DNA from: Ottelia alismoides | Lineage: Eukaryota; Streptophyta; Magnoliopsida; Alismatales; Hydrocharitaceae | DNA: 64,000 bases | Reading direction: 5' to 3' | NCBI GenBank assembly: GCA_037367405.1 | Contig: JAZKJV010008882.1 | Span: forward strand, 1,798,001 to 1,862,000 | Part shown: positions 11,020 through 20,878 of the stretch, piece after piece | Layout: every line of letters begins with the position of its first letter | Position numbering within the stretch: the first letter of the stretch is position 1 | Translations under genes and position numbers: made by a program | The notes under the pieces: generated by a model | Told to the model about the DNA's origin: nothing | The model's database searches: none | What the model saw: the letters and a program-made list of their open reading frames with translations, nothing else

Positions 11020-11435
11020 TACCCATAACCTTCTCCCCACTGGAATCCCGCAACACCAACCCCATCATGAGTGCCAACCGAAACAACGCTGCACATCTTC
11101 ATGTTGGGACACGAGCAGGTATCGTATCCACTTAGATACTTGTTGTTAGGGATATGAACCACCTGATACAGATGTGGATGTGCAATCGACCACCACCACA
11201 AAAGTACGTAAAGAAAAGAGAACTAGATACCCATAACCTTCTCCCCACTGGAATCCCGCAACACCAACCCCATCATGAGTGCCAACCGAAACAACGCTGC
11301 ACATCTTCATGTTGGGACACGAGCAGGTATCGTATCCACTTAGATACTTGTTGTTAGGGATATGAACCACCTGATACAGATGTGGATGTGCAATCGACCA
11401 CCACCACAAAAGTACGTAAAGAAAAGAGAACTAGA
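11020..11435. repeat. 208-bp perfect tandem duplication
   Basis: Unit 11020-11227 begins tacccataaccttctcccca and is repeated at 11228-11435 with no difference that I can see. It includes the LTR-type block gggatatgaaccacctgata that recurs at 13722-13742. The same peptide-like ORF therefore appears twice on the minus strand and should not be taken for a gene family. Confidence 0.95.
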
Positions 11436-11728
11436 TATAATGATGGTCAATCACCTCTCACGACTAACGGAGAAGAAAAATCACCAAAAGAAGAATGAGT
11501 GCAACTCTCTTCGTTCCTTCGCTCTCTTTTCTCTTTCCCTCTCTAATGGTTACATTGTTCTAGTGGTGGTGTGTAGGCAAAGCTTCCCACCTCCTATATA
11601 TAGCCTAATTACAAATCCATAGTCCCATTTCCATTAGGACTACAAATAAAATACAACTCAATTGCTATTAGGATTAGGAATCCCAGCCTATTAGGATTCC
11701 TAATGCTAATATAACTCTAATCCTAACA
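11436..11728 (-). repeat. 3' LTR (start and promoter part) of the copia derivative
   Basis: On the minus strand it starts tgttaggattagag at 11728, directly after the purine tract, and has a TATA box (ggctatatataggagg, 11605-11590). The LTR continues into the tandem duplication to the left. Confidence 0.65.
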
Positions 11729-12079
11729 ATCTCCCCCTTTCCTTCAAAAAAAATCTCCCCTTGAGTCGAATTACATCACTATCTTTTCATCGTCTTGAAT
11801 CTGCAGTGGGTCATCCTCATCATCTGCACGTCTCATTAGCAGGAACTCACCACTTCTGGGTGATACACATGTCACTGGACGCCCTCGACATGCCCCCTCT
11901 CAGGCATGCTCGCTCAACTTAGCAGTGTACCTCCTGATGTGGCGCCATAAATCTCTCGTGACTAGAGATCGTGTCGAAATCTTCTGGTAAAGCGGATCGC
12001 ACTCGCTTCTCCTTGTAGCGCACTTCTGCAGCAGAAATGTTGATAGCATGTTGCTCTATCATCATATAGCACGTATTGA

Positions 12080-13300
12080 GAATAACTGGAACTCCATCAC
12101 CTGTCACGACCCTTCATTCGACCTTATACACCTTGTTTGGCATCCTCGTCCCACGCATTACCATGTGTATTCCCTTGCTCGCTCTGTGAACTCTCCCTTC
12201 AATGATGACTCGATGTCCTCGTGAGTCGTGACTCGATCGTTATTAGTGAAATCAGATTCTTCTTGGCTGTAGGAATGTATCTAACACATGTCAGAGTTCG
12301 TATTGTTCCATCAAACATGCGAAATTGCACTGATTAGATTCCCTTGACGTGGTGAACCTATCCACCTCCCATCTTAACCGTGTCATCACTACATGACTGA
12401 TATGCACTGAACTGCTCCCTGGATGAACACACATAATCTGAACATGTCGAGCCCAGAAGCCATCTTGAATCTACCTTAATCTCCCTAGAGCATACTAGCA
12501 AGTCTCCCTCGCAGACTGCGTTGCAATTCTCTTGGTCAGATTCAGATTCACCAATCTTCTTCTTTCCATTACCCGTCTTACGTCTCCGACAATCAGCTAT
12601 TTTGTGACCCTCCTTATCAAAATAGAAGCATCTGATCGGACCTTATGACTTGGATCGACATATGAATCATGTCTTCCTTAATTTTGAACACCAAGCCTCA
12701 GTTACTAGTACATAACATTCATCATCGGTTGCATCATTCGTCAATCTCCCTCGAGACTCGTTCATAAGCAACGAAGCAATTGTCTCGTCCAATGTGATGA
12801 TCTCCTTGCCACAGAGTAACGTCATCACAATATGATCGTAGGAAGATGGAAGGGAACTCAGCAAGATGAGCGTATTATCCTCCTCCTTGAAGAGAGACTC
12901 TCCTTTTGCATTCTTCTCTTCAAGTGCAAGCACATCTGTTAGAATCTTGTTGAATTCATCCAAGTGCACTTCGACCTTTATCCCATCGATCATCTTTAGA
13001 CCATAGAGCATCTTCATCCTCAAGCTTCATCCAAACCTCTATTGGATCCTCCAGGTTGATAACTTCACAAAGAGTGTTGTCTGTTAAGAACAGGTGTATC
13101 ATATTGTTCGCAAGATCCCTTATCTCTTTCCACTCTTCCTCTTTCATTTTCTCTGACTTCTTTTCTTTATCCTGAAGAGCTTTTACAAGTCCTCATGTGA
13201 GTATATTCTTCATCTGTTGTTGCCATAAGGTGAAGGTGTTCTTCTCGTTGAAAGGTTCCACGAAGAATGATGCACCCCTCTATGAAAATTTTGTCATCAT
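12080..13300 (-). pseudogene. Copia gag-protease remnant
   Basis: On the minus strand, gag N-terminal text (NEKNTFTLWQQQMKNIL near 13235) is followed by EEWKEIRDLANNMIHLFL (about 13140-13090), a frame change near 13020, then LDEFNKILTDVLALEEK and LLSSLPSSYDHIVMTLL (about 12960-12820), the UBN2-type copia gag. A zinc knuckle follows near 12635-12590 as C-F-Y-F-x4-H-x4-C, so its second cysteine is replaced by Phe. Protease-like text ends with TCVRYIPTAKKNLISL (about 12290). Stops and frame changes occur throughout. Gag would package element RNA in cytoplasmic particles; this copy cannot be translated whole. Confidence 0.75.
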
Positions 13301-13632
13301 CTTTGCTATTGTACCTCCTTGTACGATATAAAAAATTAGAGTGAAATCATCCCCATCCGAACCATCCAACTCGTCCGAAGTAAGCAAAATCTCTATCTAG
13401 ACTCTTGGTTTACCTCAATCGGACTCCAGATGATCCTGATCTCAACAGTTTATCGTAACCGTCGATTCTTCACAGCCTCTGAAGAAGGCGCACCTGTTGT
13501 GTCACATCATCTCCTTGACGTCAAACATCTATCTAATCCACCACGTCGTATCCCTCAGTATCATCAAGACAAGCTCCAATACCAATTGCATCGTGTCCCT
13601 TCAACAACGTTGAAGTCAGCTTTGATACCAAT

Positions 13633-13748
13633 TGTTGGGAACGGAAGCAGTACCAACTCTGATCTGATACACGTTGTTGGAACACGAGCCGATATCATCT
13701 CTTGCTCAGATACAGGTTGTTAGGGATATGAACCACCTGATACATATG
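13633..13748 (-). repeat. 5' LTR piece of the copia derivative, split by copia-2
   Basis: It begins (plus) tgttgggaacgg directly beside the primer site and contains the gggatatgaaccacctgata block. It stops at the target atatg of copia-2 and resumes at 19265 with caccaccacaaaagtatgtg, matching 11400-11420. Confidence 0.75.
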
Positions 13749-13885
13749 TGTAGAGATAGTTCTTAGTATTATTATCTCTTTATGTATCTTGTCATTATTT
13801 CTTTGTAATTTACCCTTAAGGTCTCTCCCTATATAAGAGAGCCTAGGGTTATTCTGAATGATTATCGAAGACTCTTTTCCCAACA
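13749..13885 (+). repeat. 5' LTR of copia-2, with promoter
   Basis: tgtagagatag to cccaaca. A TATA box (ctatataagagagcc) lies at about 13829-13843. It lacks the 19-bp atcttttatagacctcttt segment present in the 3' LTR, probably lost or gained by slippage between short cttt repeats. Confidence 0.95.
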
Positions 13886-13897
13886 TGGTATTAGAGC
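13886..13897 (+). other. Primer-binding site of copia-2
   Basis: tggtattagagc directly after the LTR, one C-to-T change from the usual tRNA-Met complement tggtatcagagc. Confidence 0.9.
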
Positions 13898-14380
13898 CGC
13901 CCTAGGGCTCTCCACCCGCCGCCCCACCCCTCCCCACCGCCGCCCTCTCTCTCCAGAGCTCCCGCGCGCCTAGCCCTAGGCCGAGCCCACAGCCCGCGCC
14001 TCCCCGACGTCTCCAGTCCGCCGCCAGCGCCTCGCCGGCACCTCCAGCCCGACGCCAGCGGCTCTCGGCGGTCCTAACCACCGCCAGCGGTCTCCAGCCC
14101 AGCGCCTAGGGTCCCCGGCGGTCCCAGCCACCGCCTGCGGCCCCCGCTTGCCGCCCTAGGTCCCAGCTAGTCGCGCAAACATCTAGGCGACTCCCAGGCG
14201 GCACCCAACCAGTCGTTTCAAGGGCTGTAAGCCTTCTTTAAGGCGTGCCCTAGTACTCTACTCGTCCGATAAATGGGTTTGAGTGTGTAACATCTACATA
14301 CGCACTCAAATCCGATGCAGTTGGTGTAAACATCCATCATCATTGTGTCTATATTCCCTTGTTCTTCTCCAAGCGACAGT
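13898..14380 (+). other. GC-rich 5' leader of copia-2
   Basis: A leader made of degenerate ccgccagcg / ctccagccc repeats up to about 14215, then a normal-composition part to the gag start. No gene is present. It is unlike the copia-1 leader. Confidence 0.7.
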
Positions 14381-15870
14381 ATGTCAGAATCGAAAGCCGA
14401 TATGCCATCCACCGGCGCATTCAAAGGTCCTGCGCCAATAGTGAAGATGGACGGGTCTAACTATGAGCTCTGGGCTATGCAGTTCATGAGCCTCATGAAG
14501 TCTAATGGTAAGAAACACATTCTTACCGAGGATGAGCCTGCAGAGAAGACAGGGATCTATGCCTCATGGGAGGCTGACAACGCCTACGCGAAGGTCTGGT
14601 TGTCCGGTACATTGACAATGGAGATTGCTAACGACGTCCTCCATCAGCCCACTGCCAAGGCAATGTGGGACATTCTTGCTGCTACATATTCGCAAGTGCG
14701 AAATGAGACAAAGATGTTGCAGCTTCAGCATGACATTTTCACAAGAAGCAGAGCGGCAGACCTCTCCATTCCCTATACACATCCCTAAGAGGGATGTTTG
14801 AGAAGTTATACAGTACCATTCCACTCACTGCTACTCCAGAACAGCAGAAGACGTTTCGGAATGCCACCATGGTGGGCGTTCTACTTGCGGCTCTTGATCC
14901 TGAATATGATGTCGCCCGATCTCAGATCCTAGCAGATTCAGTTATTCCTCCAGTAGAGGAGGTATACAGAAGGCTCAGTCGCATTCTAGTTTCCTCCAGC
15001 TCCTCTACTCCACCCCCATCAGCGATGGCAATCTCGCGTGGGAGAGGTGGCCCGCCTTTTGGTCGTGGTCGTGGACGTGGCCGAGGATCCCAGGGAAGGG
15101 GTGGTCGCTTCAGTCAGACATGCTCCTACTGTCACCGCCCAGGACATTCAGAGGAAACATGCTATTCTAAGCATGGATTCCCAGCATCAGCACGTGTTGC
15201 AGAGCACTCTCACTCTCCATTACCGTCTGCTGCAGATACTCGATTTGACGAACTTGTGGCCCGTCTCCGGGATATTATGCCACATTCATCTGGTGATTCG
15301 TCTGGTGGTTCTTCAGATATAGCTGCTACAGCCTCTGCCAGTTCATCCGCCGTTGCTAGTACCTCAGGTAGATCTACTGCATTCACACCATCTCATGATA
15401 TATCTGACTGGGTTATAGATTCCGGAGCCACACATCATCTCTGCAACTATAGAGATAGACTACAGGCCTATAGGGACATTCCTCTCGGTCGTTCAGTGCA
15501 GATAGCCGATGGTACCCACTCACCCCTTGTTGGTCAGGGGGAGGTCTTCCTATCCTCCACTATGCAGCTACAGAACGTCCTATATGCTCCTGAGTTCTCA
15601 ATGAACTTGTTATCTATTAGTCAGATTACGAAGGATTTGCATTGTCATGCTATATTTGACATGTCTTCTCTCATTTTTCAGGACATACTCACGGGCAAGG
15701 TGATTGGCTGTGGCTCTAAGCAGAATGGTTTATATCGACTGGTTCGGGATTCCTATGCTGGCGTCACATCTCTTTCTGCCGGACCAGTCTCCCCTTACAA
15801 TTGGCATCTCCGGTTTGGTCACCTTCCGCTCCAGAAAATGTGTCGTCTTCTACCCCAGATCTCTTCTAGT

Positions 15871-16087
15871 CATGGCCTCAAATTTCAGCGAAATTCTGTC
15901 GAATTTCTGTCGAATATCGATATCCAGTTGAAATCGAAATTCGACCGAAATGACCGAAATATGGGGGTCCTAGTACAAAAAATGACCGAAATGACCGAAA
16001 TTTCGATCGAAATTCCACCGAAATTCCATCGAAATTCTGTTTTGGTCGATACCGAAATGGTGACCGAAACCGACATTTAGGGCCTTG
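15871..16087. mobile_element. GACCGAAAT-repeat hAT-type MITE, copy 1
   Basis: 217 bp, from catggcctcaaat to ggccttg, flanked by perfect 8-bp duplications cttctagt (15863-15870 and 16088-16095). CA/TG ends and an 8-bp target site fit non-autonomous hAT elements. The interior is built of short units (gaccgaaat and complement). It interrupts copia-2 between the pre-integrase and integrase parts. Confidence 0.9.
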
Positions 16088-18160
16088 CTTCTAGTTCGTC
16101 TTTTCGCTGTGAAGCATGTCAGTTGGGAAAGCATCATCGGTCGAGCTTTCCACGTCGTCAGAGTCGGAGCAGTAGCTCTCCATTCGAGTTGTTACATATA
16201 GAGATTTAGGGTCCGAGTCGTGTTCCCGATCATCAGGGACACAGATTTTATCTTGTGGTAGTGGATGATTTTTCTCGTGTGTCATGGGTCTTTCTTTAGA
16301 AGAATAAATATGAAGCAGGAGATGTGATCAAAATTTTAATTAATGAAATGCACAATGTTTTCTCTTCCTCAGTCAAATATGTTCGGACGGATAATGCCCT
16401 AGAATTTTGTACACGCTTACTTTATCAATTTCTCTCATCAAAGGGTATTATCCACCAAACCACTTGTGCATATACATCACAGCAAAATGGTGTGGCGGAA
16501 AGGAAGCATCGCCATCTCTTGGATATTACTCGAACACTGTTGATTCAGAGTTGTGCTCCTATTTCCTTCTGGGGGGACGCTGTTCTTACTGCATGTTATC
16601 TGGTCAATCGAATGCCATCCTCAGTTCTTGGTGAGAAGATACCTATCTCTTTTATTTTTTCAGGCAAGGAGTTATTCTCACTGACTCCACGTGTCTTTGG
16701 TACTGTGGCCTTTGTTCATCGTCTATCTCCCGGACTTGACAAACTCTCTCCTAGAGCAGTCAAGTGCGTCTTTGTTGGTTATTCCAGGACTCAGAAGGGC
16801 TACCGGTGTTATGATCCTACGACTAAGAGGTACTTTGTGAGTGCTGATGTCACTTTCTTTGAGTTTGTCATGTATTTCTCTCCTGCAGGTGACAGACTGG
16901 TACCATCCACTACCACTGATGATGTCTATGTTCCTCCACCACCTACATGGAGTTCCCCTGAGTCTTTCCCTATGCCTGACCCCACGCCAGCACCTCCACC
17001 ACCACCTCCTCCTCCACCCATTCCATGGCCTATCGTGTCACCCCTACCTAAATTCTATATGCATCGGTCAGGTCCTGCTCAGACTCCAAATCAGCCGCTC
17101 ATCACGCCTCAGGTATGTTCAGATGGCACTACTACTGACGGGTCAGGTTTGGTACATGTGCAGGATCCTTCAGTACAGGACGACACTAGCTCATCCAGTA
17201 CAGCAGATGATGATCTTGATGTTCCAATTGCTATTCGGAAGCAGCGGCGGCAATGTGCCTCTTATCCATTTGCTTCACAGGTTTCTTTTCACCGTCTCAC
17301 TGGCGATTTTCAGATATTTGCCACAATCTTGTCTTCCTTGGATATACCACGGACCTACCAGGATGCTTTGAAGAATGATTGCTGGAGATTAGCTATGGAA
17401 GAAGAGATGAGGGCCTTGCAGTCCCGTGGCACATGGTCTTTGGTCCCTACACCTCCTGATGCATCCGTAGTGAGCTGTAAGTGGGTCTTTACAGTCAAAT
17501 ATCATGCAGATGGCACGTTGGATAGATACAAAGCACGCTTGGTCGCCCGTGGGTTTACACAAACCTATGGCGTAGATTACATGGATACGTTCTCTCCAGT
17601 GGCGAGACTCTCTACGCTTCGTGTTCTCTTATCTGTTGTCGTGGTCCGTGATTGGAGTATATCTCAACTAGATGTCAAGAATGCCTTCCTGTACGGGGAC
17701 TTACAGGAGGAAGTCTACATGCAGCAGCCACCTGGGTTTACTGCTGAGGGGGAGAAGCACATGGTCTGTAGACTTCACAAGGCGATATATGGCCTCAAAC
17801 AGAGTCCGAGAGCATGGTTCCAGAAGCTGTCCAACCTAATTGAGGAACAGGGATTCAAGAGGTCAAATGCCAATCACTCGTTGTTTGTCCAGAAGTCATC
17901 GGCAGGTACGGTTGTCATTATGGTCTATGTGGATGACATTCTTGTTAAGGAGATGATGCTCAGGGCATAGAGAGGACGAAGGCATTCCTAGGCCGTCAGT
18001 TTGTTACAAAGGACCTTGAGACCCTAAGATATTTTCTGGGGTTGGAATTTGCAAGGAATGCACAGGGCTTGGTGAAGACCCAACGGAAGTACATTACAGA
18101 CTTCCTGATTGAGACTGGCATGGATGGATGCAAACCATTAAGTATTCCCATGGACCCTAG

Positions 18161-18376
18161 CATGGCCTCAAATTTCAGCGAAATTCGGTCGAATTTCTGT
18201 CGAATATCGATATCCAGTCGAAATCGAAATTCGACCGAAATGACCGAAATATGGGGGTCTTAGTACAAAAAATGACCGAAATGACCGAAATTCCGATCGA
18301 AATTCCACCGAAATTCCATCGAAATTCTGTTTTGGTCGATACCGAAATGGTGACCGAAATCGACATTAGGGCCTTG
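18161..18376. mobile_element. GACCGAAAT-repeat hAT-type MITE, copy 2
   Basis: 216 bp, flanked by perfect 8-bp duplications gaccctag (18153-18160 and 18377-18384). It differs from copy 1 at about six positions, in the same orientation. It interrupts copia-2 between RT and RNase H. Confidence 0.92.
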
Positions 18377-19108
18377 GACCCTAGCGTCAAGTTGTTTGAT
18401 AGTGATATTGATGAAGTAGATAAGAGGAGATATAGAGAAATGGTGGAAAACTCCTTTACATTACCATAACTCGTCCAGACATTCAATTTGCAGTTAGCAG
18501 GGTGAGTCAATTTATGGAGCAGCCAAGACAGGTTCACATGGATGCTATACACATGATACTGAGGTATCTGAAGTCTTCTCCAGGGTCAGGGCTGCTATTC
18601 AGAAAGGGCACAGATTTATCCATCTCAGCGTGTGCAGACGCAGATTATGCAGGATGCCCTAAGGATCGAAAATCAACCTCAGGATTTGCAGTGTTTGTTG
18701 GAGGCTCGCTGATTTCTTGGAAAAGCAAGAAACAAACTGTTGTGGCAAGATCCAGTGCCGAATCCGAATATAGGGCCATGGCTCAAGCCAGCACAGAAAT
18801 GATGTGGGTTCGGTCCGTACTAGAAGATCTACATGTAGTTGTGCCCCTACCTATGACGCTTCAGTGTGACAATCAGGCAACATTATTCATTGCCAACAAT
18901 CCAGCTTTCCGTGAAAGGACCAAGCATATTGAAGTTGACTATCATTACACTAGAGACTTGATCCAGAGAGGATTGATATCTACTGCACATGTGAGCTCAG
19001 GAGATCAGACTGCAGATGTATTCACCAAGCCACTGCTCAGAGGACCTTTTCAGAGATGTTCATCCAAGCTGAGCATGATAGACATCTATGCTCCACCTTG
19101 AGGGGGAG

Positions 19109-19264
19109 TGTAGAGATAGTTCTTAGTATTATTATCTCTTTATGTATCTTGTCATTATTTCTTTATCTTTTATAGACCTCTTTGTAATTTACCCTTAAGG
19201 TCTCTCCCTATAAAAGAGAGCCTAGGGTTATTCTGAATGATTATCGAAGACTCTTTTCCCAACA
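19109..19264 (+). repeat. 3' LTR of copia-2
   Basis: tgtagagatag to cccaaca, preceded by purine tract ttgagggggag (about 19098-19108). It has 19 bp more than the 5' copy. Its TATA region reads ctataaaagagag where the 5' LTR has ctatataagagag. Confidence 0.95.
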
Positions 19265-19365
19265 ATATGCAAATGCGCAATTAACCACCACCACAAAAGT
19301 ATGTGAAGAAAGAGAGAACTAGCAGTGACGATTATCGGTCACCTCTCACGACAAGAGATTATCGT

Positions 19366-19561
19366 CGGGAGCACAATGTCAAGCAACATGATCAAGGAGC
19401 AGCTGCGCAGATGGAGAGCGGAGACCGTTTTCAAGGGGGCATCTCAACTGCCGATGAAGGCAATGAATTACAAAATGTAAAAATACAAAATACCCCCAGA
19501 GTGGTAGTGCTCAAAATTTAATGCATAATATAAGAATTTACAAACATAAGTAAGCCATGTA
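19366..19561. other. Flanking sequence, no gene seen
   Basis: Similarity to the copia-derivative LTR stops near 19365. The ORF at 19303-19521 has no recognisable content. Confidence 0.5.
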
Positions 19562-19569
19562 TTCCTAAT

Positions 19570-19796
19570 CATGGCCTCAAATTTCATCGAAATTCGACCG
19601 AATTTCAGTCGAATTTCGGTTTCGATGGGTAACCAAAATTCGACCGAAATGCCTTATATCGGCTGAAATTTCGAGGCCTTGGTTCAAAAAACAACCGAAA
19701 TGACCGAAATTTTGATCGAATTTCGACCAAATTCGGTCGAAATTTCGATTCGATCGATAACCGAAATGAAAACGAAATCTGACATTTAAGGCCTTG
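19570..19796. mobile_element. GACCGAAAT-repeat hAT-type MITE, copy 3 (decayed)
   Basis: 227 bp, catggcctcaaat to ggccttg. Flanks ttcctaat (19562-19569) and atcctgat (19797-19804) match at 6 of 8 positions. It is more diverged than the other copies, consistent with greater age. Confidence 0.82.
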
Positions 19797-19908
19797 ATCC
19801 TGATGGTTTGTTATGCCTTACGGGATAAGTAAAATGCCTTCTCAAATTCGCACTATAATACTACCATTACATCCTATATCATTATAAAACTATGATTGAC
19901 ATTAACTA

Positions 19909-20213
19909 TGTTAGAAAACGAGAATGTGGAAGCGTAATATAAAAGATAAAGAATAAGAATAGTGAAGAACATCGGGATTTTTACGTGGCATCCTACTCCC
20001 TAGGGAGCGAGATGAAACCCGGGAGAATGTCTCAAAGGGCTTGTGTTTTCTATTCACTTTTCTCATCTGGTACAATAGGTGTGGGGCTTCTTATATAGCT
20101 CCTACTGACTCTCCAAGACCCACAACTAGTAGATGTGGGAATAAACCACTGGATGTGGTAATTGAACCATGTAGGGATCCAATTACCCATCTACACATGA
20201 CGCATATGCTCCA
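19909..20213 (-). repeat. 3' LTR of the non-autonomous element
   Basis: The minus strand starts tggagcatatgcg and has a TATA box (gctatataagaagcccc, about 20100-20084). It ends ttctaaca. Confidence 0.85.
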
Positions 20214-20650
20214 ATGCTCCCCTCAAGCTGGAGCATGCAATGCTCAACTTGGACAAATAGAAAGAAAACTCAAACTCATAACACAAGACACTACCGACAA
20301 TATCAACTCAATGCATGCTCTACTGTCGGTTGCTGTCGAGGACAATGCTTCTTATGTCGTGCTGGTGAGGAGGAACTAAAGGGTTGAAGTGTAAGTTGAA
20401 GCGAGTCTCCTCCTCGAAGAACATATGCTTTGTATTGTGTCTGTCAGAGTCACTGAAACTGGAATGAGTCTCCACTAGGAGAACTCTGACCCGCGACTAC
20501 TCCATCTCTTTGAAGGGTCGAACTGGAAAATACCGTGGAAATATCATCGTCGGAGTCCACGGTCGTAGGAGAATGGAGTCTGAAAGTCTCCTCATCCGAG
20601 AACCGGGTCTCTCCCATATTGGCTCAGGGAATGAGATCTCCACTCTGGAG

Positions 20651-20878
20651 CATGGGATCAAATTTCGCCGAAATTCGGCCGAATTTCGGTCGAATTTCGG
20701 TTTCGGTGGGTGACCGAAATTCGACCGAAATGGCCTATATCGGCCGATATTTGGGTGTCCTAGTTCAAAAACCGACCGAAATGACCGAAATTTCGGTCGA
20801 ATTTCGACCGAAATTCGACCGAAATTTCGTTTCGGTCAGTCACCGAAACGAAACCGACATCCGACATTTAAGGCCTTG
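20651..20878. mobile_element. GACCGAAAT-repeat hAT-type MITE, copy 4 (freshest)
   Basis: 228 bp, catgggatcaaat to ggccttg, with perfect 8-bp duplications ctctggag (20643-20650 and 20879-20886). It keeps the most CpG of the four copies and the cleanest internal symmetry (aatttcggtcgaatttcgg facing its complement), suggesting the most recent insertion. Confidence 0.92.

Larger units (their letters stand above)
11020..13748 (-). mobile_element. Pol-deleted, non-autonomous copia derivative
   Basis: A minus-strand element seen as 3' LTR (up to 11728), purine tract aaagggggagat (minus, 11745-11729), protease and gag remnants (about 12080-13300), primer site tggtatcaaagc (minus, 13630-13619) and 5' LTR from 13633. 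The 5' LTR is split by copia-2 at 13749 and resumes at 19265, where similarity to 11380-11480 runs to about 19365 and then stops, so it is truncated. Integrase, RT and RNase H are absent: protease is followed within a few hundred bases by the purine tract. This makes it a large deletion derivative that would need enzymes from relatives. The left LTR edge is blurred by the 208-bp tandem duplication. Confidence 0.7.
14381..19101 (+). pseudogene. Copia-2 gag-pol polyprotein, inactivated
   Basis: Gag starts MSESKADMPSTG at 14381. The order is gag (YELWAMQFM), a one-base frameshift near 14745, an RGRGRG-rich stretch and zinc knuckle CSYCHRPGHSEETC (about 15123-15164), protease DSGATHHLC (about 15418), then MITE-1 at 15871. 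Integrase resumes at 16096 with a TAG near 16207 and another near 16299; the core includes VVVDDFSRVSWVF, then AERKHRHLLD (about 16495). A proline-rich linker (about 16935-17025) leads to RT with LDVKNAFLYGDLQEEVY and YVDD (about 17926). A frameshift follows near 17945, then MITE-2 at 18161, another frameshift near 18455, and an intact-looking RNase H (18502-19098) ending IYAPP then TGA. Two transposon hits plus point lesions make it dead. Confidence 0.93.
13749..19264 (+). mobile_element. Copia-2: full-length Ty1/copia retrotransposon, defective
   Basis: A complete plus-strand element. LTRs lie at 13749-13885 (137 bp) and 19109-19264 (156 bp). They are nearly identical apart from a 19-bp indel. 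Perfect target duplications atatg lie at 13744-13748 and 19265-19269. The primer site tggtattagagc (13886-13897) follows the 5' LTR and the purine tract ttgagggggag precedes the 3' LTR. The coding region is close to that of copia-1, but the leader is unrelated. It inserted into the 5' LTR of the pol-deleted copia derivative, so it is younger than that element. Two hAT-type MITEs (15871-16087 and 18161-18376) later inserted into its pol gene. Confidence 0.96.

Noticed and set aside
11004..11409. Two identical minus-strand ORFs (HPHLYQVVHIPNNKYLSGY)
   Set aside because: Both come from the 208-bp tandem duplication in an LTR; no gene.
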